A DNA stretch of 25,286 bases. Origin: Endotrypanum monterogeii (taxonomy: Eukaryota; Euglenozoa; Kinetoplastea; Trypanosomatida; Trypanosomatidae). The stretch's first letter is position 1; the number at the start of each line of letters is the position of its first letter. A program made the translations under genes and the position numbers. The DNA lies in NCBI GenBank assembly GCA_000333855.2, contig CM007339.1:506102-531387 (forward strand). The letters are read 5' to 3'. This document shows positions 19,799-25,286 of the stretch, piece by piece. The notes beneath the pieces were generated by a model. That model had not been told where the DNA came from. It did not search any database and worked only from the letters and a program-made list of their open reading frames with translations.

Positions 19799-20216
19799 GT
19801 ATTTATCCCCACGTCTCCCTCTGTCTTTTGCTCAAGTAGCCATCGTTTTCGTTCTCTACATTTACTTCTTATTTAGCTTTGTATTTTACTGTCTACAGAT
19901 ATCTCTCTTTGTTGTTACTTGCCTTCTCCCTCGACTCGAATTGCAATCAAACTACATATATTTACATCACCACTGGCCTGTCTCCCCCCCCCCTCCCTCG
20001 TCCCTCCTATTTTGTTGTGATATCAAAAGGGGGGGGTGCAGAGAGGGTGGAGGGGAAAATACTACCTTCTCATTTTTTTTTGTTAAATCGAATTTTGCAC
20101 CTTCGCATGTTCCTGATTGTGGACACGTATGGTCTAGATATACATGTATACATGTACATATGTGCGTGTGTGTGTGTCTCCCCCTCTCTTGTCTTTTTTG
20201 TCCAGTTATGTCAAGT

Positions 20217-20686
20217 GCTGTGTGTTGAGGAACCCACGGCACTGGTATGAGATATAAAGGTGAGTTGAACTACGTGCGGTGTATCGCAATTGGTGGCAAC
20301 AAAGCAGATCCCTAGTGGGGGAAGGGGTTTGGGTCTGGCACGAGGGAGATTCCTTCGGGAGTGAGCCCGAGAGCACCCTGTATACACCAGAGTGCAGTCT
20401 CAATGAGTGACGAACACTGCCCGCTCGCTGATGCCCCTGATCTGCCCGCTGAGGTGTGCACGTGTGCTGTGGCTACCACGTCTTGTAAAGACTCACCATA
20501 CAATGGAGGGGGGGAAATGTATGTCAAATTTAAAAAATGAAACTCTCTGGTGAGCGACTGTCTTGTTCAGAGTACGAGATTAAAAAACTGCGTCAAAGGA
20601 AGAAGTCTGCGATATCCCAGCGTGTGCCTACACTAAGCCGCCCTCTCGTATAGTGCGAGAGGGCGGTTTGAAAGAAAAAAAAAAAA
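20217..20686 (+). mobile_element. Possible degenerate short retroposon (SIDER-like)
   Basis: A roughly 470-base island of complex, non-repetitive, moderately GC-rich sequence without a gene, in otherwise microsatellite-rich spacer. It ends in a perfect hairpin and an A-rich tail (20670-20686). Size, 3' A tail and location in a likely 3' UTR fit Leishmania SIDER retroposons (about 0.5 kb, 3' poly-A). I cannot confirm the 79-bp signature by eye and found no target-site duplication. It could equally be a conserved UTR element. Confidence 0.3.
20638..20666 (+). other. Perfect 11-bp GC-rich hairpin
   Basis: Left arm CCGCCCTCTCG (20638-20648), 7-base loop, right arm CGAGAGGGCGG (20656-20666), then an A-rich run from 20671. 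It resembles a bacterial terminator, but in a trypanosomatid it is better seen as a UTR structural element or the 3' end of a small element. Confidence 0.85.
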
Positions 20687-20750
20687 GTAGAACATTCTAT
20701 TCCTGTTGGGCGTATCTACAGGATTACACTCAGGTACAGAGGAAACGAAA

Positions 20751-20790
20751 TATATTTATATATATTTATATATATTTATATATATTTATA
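20751..20790. repeat. Decamer repeat TATATTTATA, four copies
   Basis: Four perfect adjacent 10-bp units followed by degenerate TA sequence to about 20808. A rotated form of the same decamer occurs twice at 3871-3890. Confidence 0.9.
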
Positions 20791-21081
20791 TTTATATATA
20801 TATATATACGTACACGTTGAAATGAAATAGAAAAGTTTGGAGAAACGGACGGACGTCTCTGCGGTATGCATGGTCAACATCAACACGTGTTTCGATACCC
20901 CACCCACCCACAACCCACAAAACTCCCCAAGTGCTTCTCGGTGATCTGGCAACTTCCGAGACGCTCGCCCTCCGTATACACACTAAAAATACAGATGACA
21001 CCCTCCAGTCTATCCGCTCACACCTTCCCTTCCACGTGCACCCCCGCTGCCCCTCTCCTCCAATGAGGTTCCATCGATCAC

Positions 21082-21095
21082 CTATCGATCGATAG
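21082..21095. other. 14-bp perfect palindrome
   Basis: CTATCGATCGATAG, self-complementary, just before a long T run upstream of the phosphatase gene. It may be chance. Confidence 0.7.
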
Positions 21096-21250
21096 CTCTC
21101 TTTTTTTTTTTTTTTTGAATCATTTTAAATTTCCACGCCCCCCCCCCTTACCGTCTCCGTCTCACCCCTCTTTGCCGCTGACAAGTGCGTCTTGCCAAGG
21201 GTAAACCCTGCTCCCCACACACACACCGACACACACCCTCCATCCCACCC

Positions 21251-21285
21251 TCTTCTTCTCTCTCTCTCTCTCTCTCGCCCTCCTG
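21251..21285 (+). promoter_or_regulatory. CT-repeat pyrimidine tract upstream of the phosphatase start
   Basis: A near-pure pyrimidine tract including a long CT repeat ends about 10 bases before ATG 21295. No AG lies between tract and ATG; the next AG (21301-21302) is inside the CDS. The splice site for the full-length protein should therefore be further upstream, for example AG 21184-21185, leaving this tract in the 5' UTR. Confidence 0.5.
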
Positions 21286-21294
21286 CTATTCACC

Positions 21295-22494
21295 ATGGAA
21301 AGGCTCGGTAGGAAAGAATTCTACCAGGTGTGGAATCAGTACCACCTGCTTGACTGGATAGCGCTGGGCACGATGCTCATCATCACCGCCATTGCTACGG
21401 CCTCTGTGAATCCGTTTTGTCGGTCGTTCTCTTGGAACGACGCAACCATCATGTACCCGAGCCGCGCAGACACGTTTCCCGACTACTCATTGGTGTTGAT
21501 GCTACTTTTCTCCATCATTTTCTATTCTGGGTTTGTCCTATACCTCGCGCAGCCTCTGCAGAAACTCTGCGGTGAGCCGCTGGAATGGTATCGCATTGGT
21601 GACGACGTCCCCGTTGGATGTAACGAAGGCACCGCTTATGCAAACATCGGCACCCTGCACAACACCATAAGACCGCGAGTACGTGACATGCATACAGGTC
21701 GTGGTCATCTTTATCCCTGGCTGCGTGCGCAACTCTGGTCGGCAGGTCTTCAAATTGTCGTTGTGTCACTCCTAAAACTGTACGCGGGTCGCCTCCGGCC
21801 AGACTACTTGAGTCGACTCGAAACCGCCGGGTACAACAAAACGATGGGGATTCTGCCAAACCCGCAAACAGATCCCAACTTCTACTGTGCCCTCATGGAT
21901 AAGAACGCAGATCTGAAGGAAGGTCGGCTGTCTTTCCCATCTGGGCACAGTAGCATGTCTTTTTCTGTCTTTACAATTCTCTCTCTCTTTCTAGTGGCGC
22001 ACCTGCGGCCATTCGCACTTCATTCGAGCTTTATTCGAATCATCATATGTCTTTCACCCATTATGGTGGCAACGATATGTGCTGTGAGCCGCACACGCGA
22101 TAATAAGCATCACTTCTCGGATATCCTCACCGGGTCGCTAATCGGGATCTCCTCTGCTCTTCTCGCCTTCCATGGCTGCTTCAGGCAGGTGGGCGGTGCA
22201 GTAGACATATATTTTGCTCGCACAGTGTCAGACGTCGAATATGATCAACTGCGCGAGTGGTCCGGTATAGACACTAGAGAATCTGGTGGTGCCGCCATGG
22301 AAACCGTGGTTGTCTGTAGCGGTAACAACTATCAATCGGCTGACTTCAAAGATGCCACCTCATATGTAAGCCCTGCGTCGCCGTCGGCGAGGGTCAGCGC
22401 CGCCTCGTCCAGTCTCAATGACTTGATGCGGAAGCGGCCACGACTTACAGAGCAGAGACTGAACGAAGATCCGGCCGCCGTCCCCTGGATTTGA
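21295..22494 (+). CDS. PAP2-family lipid phosphatase (phosphatidate phosphatase-like)
   Basis: 399 residues. Members of the PAP2/LPP family dephosphorylate phosphatidate, lysophosphatidate or related lipid phosphates at membranes, with the active site on the lumenal or outer face. All three signature motifs are present: KLYAGRLRP (Lys161, Arg168, Pro169), PSGH (215-218, His218) and SR-x5-H-x3-D (Ser265, Arg266, His272, Asp276). Six hydrophobic segments lie near 19-38, 64-85, 145-163, 219-236, 245-263 and 276-294, the usual LPP topology. The C-terminal tail (about 300-399) is hydrophilic and Ser-rich, probably cytosolic. Length is slightly above typical LPPs because of that tail. The ATG is chosen because the hydrophilic leader plus first membrane segment fit the family; the next in-frame ATG (residue 27) would cut into that segment. 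The gene ends with TGA. It follows three predicted membrane lipid acyltransferases. Confidence 0.95.
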   Translation: MERLGRKEFYQVWNQYHLLDWIALGTMLIITAIATASVNPFCRSFSWNDATIMYPSRADTFPDYSLVLMLLFSIIFYSGFVLYLAQPLQKLCGEPLEWYRIGDDVPVGCNEGTAYANIGTLHNTIRPRVRDMHTGRGHLYPWLRAQLWSAGLQIVVVSLLKLYAGRLRPDYLSRLETAGYNKTMGILPNPQTDPNFYCALMDKNADLKEGRLSFPSGHSSMSFSVFTILSLFLVAHLRPFALHSSFIRIIICLSPIMVATICAVSRTRDNKHHFSDILTGSLIGISSALLAFHGCFRQVGGAVDIYFARTVSDVEYDQLREWSGIDTRESGGAAMETVVVCSGNNYQSADFKDATSYVSPASPSARVSAASSSLNDLMRKRPRLTEQRLNEDPAAVPWI

Positions 22495-23458
22495 GCGGCG
22501 CTCAGCTATGAGAAAAAAAAACTGAGCTGAGTGTGACCCACCCAACACACAAAGGCGTCTCTGCACCCACAGGGAAGAAAAAAAAAACTGAGTGTCTTGA
22601 TATTGGACTACACCTCCTAAGTATTGCTTATCCTCTACCTCGCTTTCCGTCTCCGCGACAGAACTCCTTCGATCCCCTCCCTTCTGATGTGTTTCACAGC
22701 AATTGTAGATTACCCACTCTCCCTCTTGTTTTTTTTTCCCCGCTCCTACTTGGCTTGTCGCATCTTATGTATATATATATATATATATATATATTGTGTG
22801 TGTAAGTGCGTGTGTGCGGAGGGAGATGTGGGAGGTAGGGAAGAGGGAAAGACGAAATAGCTGTAGGTGTTTGCTTCCGAAGAAAAAATTTTTTCATCCA
22901 CCGGGTAGACATGCTAAAAAAAAAAAGGATTTCAGTGGCACATTCGCCCATGTCCAAACCGATACACACAGAGATCGAGCACGACTGTTACGAATGTGTC
23001 CCTCAATATTCTGAAATATCCCTCCCTCCCTCCCTTCCTCCTTCCCAAGTGGCCATATGAGTTCTTTCTCGATCTCTTTTGCAGCAGCAGCAGCAGCACT
23101 GCCAAATCTGTGTGTAATTACAAGCTATATATTTTATAAATCTTAAAAGAATTGAACAGAAAAAGTGCCCAAAAGGCACCAAGCGCGCGCAGCCCAAATC
23201 AACCACCCATTCAGCGATCCACCACCACCACCCCACATGACACACACACACACACACACACACACCGAAAAATCTATACACCTCATCTCTTGTGTTGAGG
23301 TCGCGTCAGTGTGCATATACTGGAAAGAAGCACAGAGAGGCGCAGTGTGTCGAAGCAGCTCTTGTTATCTTTTTTTTCATTTTTCTTGGAGGTAAGTATT
23401 TCACGCTTTGCTGGATTGGTACTCATCTGCACATATCGCTCATACAAAGCCATCACCA
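22495..23458. other. Intergenic interval after the phosphatase
   Basis: No gene is seen. It includes a weak inverted repeat (CTCAGCT at 22501 with AGCTGAG at about 22525), a TA/TG tract (about 22770-22804), (GCA)6 at 23081-23098, and a CA tract (23240-23265). A T-rich tract at 23361-23388 with AG at 23390-23391 is the likely splice acceptor of the next gene. Confidence 0.55.
23361..23391 (+). promoter_or_regulatory. Predicted trans-splice acceptor for the 23459 gene
   Basis: A T/C-rich tract followed by the first AG at 23390-23391. The first ATG downstream is 23459, in frame with the small membrane protein, giving a 67-nt leader. Confidence 0.55.
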
Positions 23459-23734
23459 ATGACATGCCTCTGCGTGACACCCCGTACGTACCTTGCGCCT
23501 ATGGTGTGCATGTCGGCAGTCATTGTGTTTTCTCTTCTTCTTCGCACGCAGACTGTGGTTGCACAAGTCAGCGACACCACATCCCCGGAGCAAGCGCCTG
23601 CACCTGAGGAGAACCAACATGTTCTCCGACTAGTGCTTATTGTGTTCCCGCTGCTGCTTTTGTTGTGGCTTGTTCTATCTGGCATCTTCGCATACCTCTT
23701 TATTTTTGTCTGTCCTGACCTTTACACCAAATAA
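23459..23734 (+). CDS. Small membrane protein with signal peptide
   Basis: 91 residues, family not recognised. A hydrophobic segment (about 14-27, MVCMSAVIVFSLLL) after a short N terminus looks like a signal peptide or anchor with possible cleavage after VVAQ (about residue 36). A short Pro/Glu/Ser/Thr-rich stretch (about 37-53) follows, then a long hydrophobic segment (about 56-84) and a short tail. The predicted shape is type I single-pass, or a two-pass hairpin if the signal is not cleaved. The frame is open upstream from a TTG, but the first ATG after a plausible splice acceptor (AG 23390-23391) is 23459. Codon use is only moderately biased. It ends with TAA. Confidence 0.6.
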   Translation: MTCLCVTPRTYLAPMVCMSAVIVFSLLLRTQTVVAQVSDTTSPEQAPAPEENQHVLRLVLIVFPLLLLLWLVLSGIFAYLFIFVCPDLYTK

Positions 23735-25209
23735 AAGGCATCTAAAAGCAGTGTTAGGACTCCGTGCTGATGCCACTGTATCCAAGTCACCGTCCCCCCA
23801 TACGATGCTTTTTGTGTTGAATGCGCACCAACTGTGTCATCCTCTCATGTTCGTTCTCAGCCCTATTTCCTTCCCCCACCTCCCTCGGGCTTCTGGTATG
23901 GGCAGGCGATGGGAATAGGAGTGTATCGTTTTTTTTTCTTAATTCAGTTATGTGCACACAATGTTTTTCCTGCTCGCTTGTTTCTCTTTTTTTTTTCGTT
24001 CTAGCTGCCCTCGCCTCATCCGCTACGATGTGTATGCCGCACTCTCCCTCGGCAATGGGTGCATGCGTCTGATGCCCCCCCCCTCCTCCTCTTTTTTTTT
24101 ACCTTGGAGGTGCACTGCACGGGGTATTTTTTTCTTTTCTTTCTCCCCACCCCCTTCACTCATTGCCTTGCGTTACCTTGAACGTTTTTTTTTTTTAATC
24201 CATTCCTGCGAATCAGGGAAATGCAAGAGGATTCGAGGCACTGAACACTACTCCTTAAGCAGTCGCCTGTCTCTCTGTCTGTGTGTGTGTCTTTCGTTTT
24301 TATTTTTTTTCCCCAAGAAAAAATCAATTGGAGGTGAAGGAAGGACGCCTTGAGCGACCCACATGTGTACGGCAGGAGAGGGGGGATTGGGACTAGGGTG
24401 GTGAACAGTCTTGAGAGTGCTGCTCTCTCTGTGAAAAAAAAAAGGGGGGGTGTCATTGGTTGGCTGGGGGGATGAATGTCGATACTCGAAAACCTTATCG
24501 ACGTGCCGAGACCTTCCTCTCTTTTTTTGCCTGATTTCCTCCGAGAAGTGAGCTTCACAGTCGTTCTCCATCCCCCACACACACACGCGCGCGCGCGTGT
24601 TGGCCTGTCCGTCAGCCCTTCCCCATCCCTCATTTCTTTTTTTTTTTTCTGTATACTACTGGTGGCTCCCTAATAGAGAAGAAAAGATCTTCAGCGTGGT
24701 GGCAGGGAGTCTCAGAGCACGCGCTCCCTATTTTGTTTTTTTTTGGAGGAGGGGTGGGGGGGGGGGGGGGGCGTTATAAAAGCATCCCTCATCCCCTCTG
24801 CACGTCTGTAGATGTGAATAGCAAGCGAATACTGGGGACCAGCGCCTTGGACGTGGGAACACCATTATTACTCCCTGCTACAGATGTCGGGCACTCCCAC
24901 ACAAAATGAAACTGTATCGATGGGTAATACTGTGCAGGACTGGAGTTACAACTTTTTTTTTTTTTGTAAATCTGAATGTCTTGAAGAAAAAACAAGGCAC
25001 AACAAAGGCCACAAAAAAAAAAAAAAACGAATCATCACTACGTTTCACCTTTTGATCTAATATATTGATACACACCCATATACATATTTCACCACCACAG
25101 ACACAGACACAGACGCAAACGAATTCCCCGACTTCACCCCATTACGTAAGATTCCGCAATAGCGAACATTTTATTCCTCCTGCATCTCTCTTCCTTTTAC
25201 TTCTACCTG
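23735..25209. other. Intergenic interval after the small membrane protein
   Basis: No convincing gene. It is T-rich and C-rich with several splice-acceptor-like tracts, such as one ending in TAG at 24003-24004 that leads only to a 14-codon ORF. A 16-base G run lies at 24756-24771. The stretch about 24781-24950 is more complex but has no biased ORF on either strand. Confidence 0.5.
24756..24771 (+). repeat. G16 homopolymer
   Basis: Sixteen consecutive G, preceded by GGAGGAGGGGT. It could form a G-quadruplex on this strand. Long homopolymers are also common points of sequencing and assembly error. Confidence 0.8.
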
Positions 25210-25286
25210 ATGACTGACATTGATCCACCTCCGAACCCGGCACATGTTTCATTGTTCTTGCAATTCATTTATACTTACGTGGTGTG
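25210..25286 (+). CDS. Possible 5' end of a further gene, cut by the window edge
   Basis: An ATG at 25210 opens a frame that runs to the end of the window (25 codons), beginning MTDIDPPPNPAHV and turning hydrophobic and aromatic. This is like the short cytosolic leader and first helix of a multi-pass membrane protein. A pyrimidine-rich tract (about 25165-25205) lies just upstream, but no AG separates it from the ATG. It is too short to assign. Confidence 0.3.
   Translation, partial: MTDIDPPPNPAHVSLFLQFIYTYVV

Larger units (their letters stand above)
19653..21250. other. Intergenic interval before the lipid phosphatase
   Basis: No supported gene. It begins with CA/TA tracts (19763-19798), then T/C-rich spacer. 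From about 20217 to 20686 the sequence becomes complex and GC-richer, ending in a strong hairpin and an A run (listed separately). An AT decamer repeat (20751-20790), a 14-bp palindrome (21082-21095) and a T run (about 21101-21116) follow. Pyrimidine-rich sequence with AG at 21184-21185 is a candidate splice acceptor for the next gene. Confidence 0.55.

Noticed and set aside
20638..20686. Rho-independent bacterial terminator
   Set aside because: The hairpin is followed by A, not T, on the + strand, and the window is clearly eukaryotic (kinetoplastid-like).
15818..24494. Shared 13-base word GATACTCGAAAAC at about 15819 and 24480
   Set aside because: A 13-base match is expected by chance in 25 kb, and the flanks do not extend it.
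24781..24995. Possible retroelement-derived minus-strand ORF
   Set aside because: Only about 68 codons, no reverse transcriptase or other motif, and crossed by an A/T run.

Overview
The window looks like nuclear DNA of a trypanosomatid, most likely a Leishmaniinae relative (Leishmania/Leptomonas/Crithidia type); the species cannot be named from this sequence alone. All credible genes lie on the + strand and have no introns. They are separated by long AU- and microsatellite-rich intervals (CA/TG, TA, poly-T, poly-C). Several starts sit just after a pyrimidine tract plus AG, the signal for spliced-leader trans-splicing in a polycistronic unit. Codons are GC-rich at third positions only inside the genes.

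Layout: (1) 1-3835, a large Ser/Thr-rich protein of unknown function. Its upstream part (1029-1784) lies in a different frame from the main body (1823-3835), so it is either a frameshifted gene, a sequence error or two ORFs. (2) 5219-5584, a short protein with a basic, mitochondrial-type N terminus. (3) 7805-10201, 11383-13842 and 17412-19652, three tandem paralogues of the Gup1/HHAT branch of the MBOAT acyltransferases. These are often labelled 'glycerol uptake protein', but Gup1 in yeast and Trypanosoma brucei is a GPI-anchor lipid-remodelling acyltransferase. (4) 21295-22494, a PAP2-family lipid phosphatase with all three catalytic motifs. (5) 23459-23734, a 91-aa protein with a signal peptide and one further membrane segment. 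(6) A possible start of another gene at 25210, cut by the window edge. From memory, unchecked, Leishmania chromosome 19 has a similar run of 'glycerol uptake proteins' next to a phosphatidic acid phosphatase.

The most interesting signal is in the MBOAT trio. Copies 1 and 2 are weakly similar at both ends but share about 1.17 kb of central sequence with no indels. It consists of blocks of essentially 100% nucleotide identity (155, 374, 109 and 266 bp) interrupted by three sharply divergent islands (87, 116 and 13 bp). This mosaic points to repeated gene conversion with selected or escaped variable patches in a predicted lipid acyltransferase. Copy 3 is more distant, carries a long loop with four N-glycosylation sequons, and has a richer cysteine cluster. 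Three GPI-lipid-type acyltransferases followed by a lipid phosphatase make a membrane-lipid neighbourhood, although co-transcription in trypanosomatids does not by itself imply a shared pathway.

Other points of note are a perfect 11-bp GC-rich hairpin ending a complex, possibly retroposon-derived island (20217-20686), a seven-copy 16-bp minisatellite, and an out-of-frame upstream ATG at MBOAT copy 2 whose inclusion depends on which splice acceptor is used.
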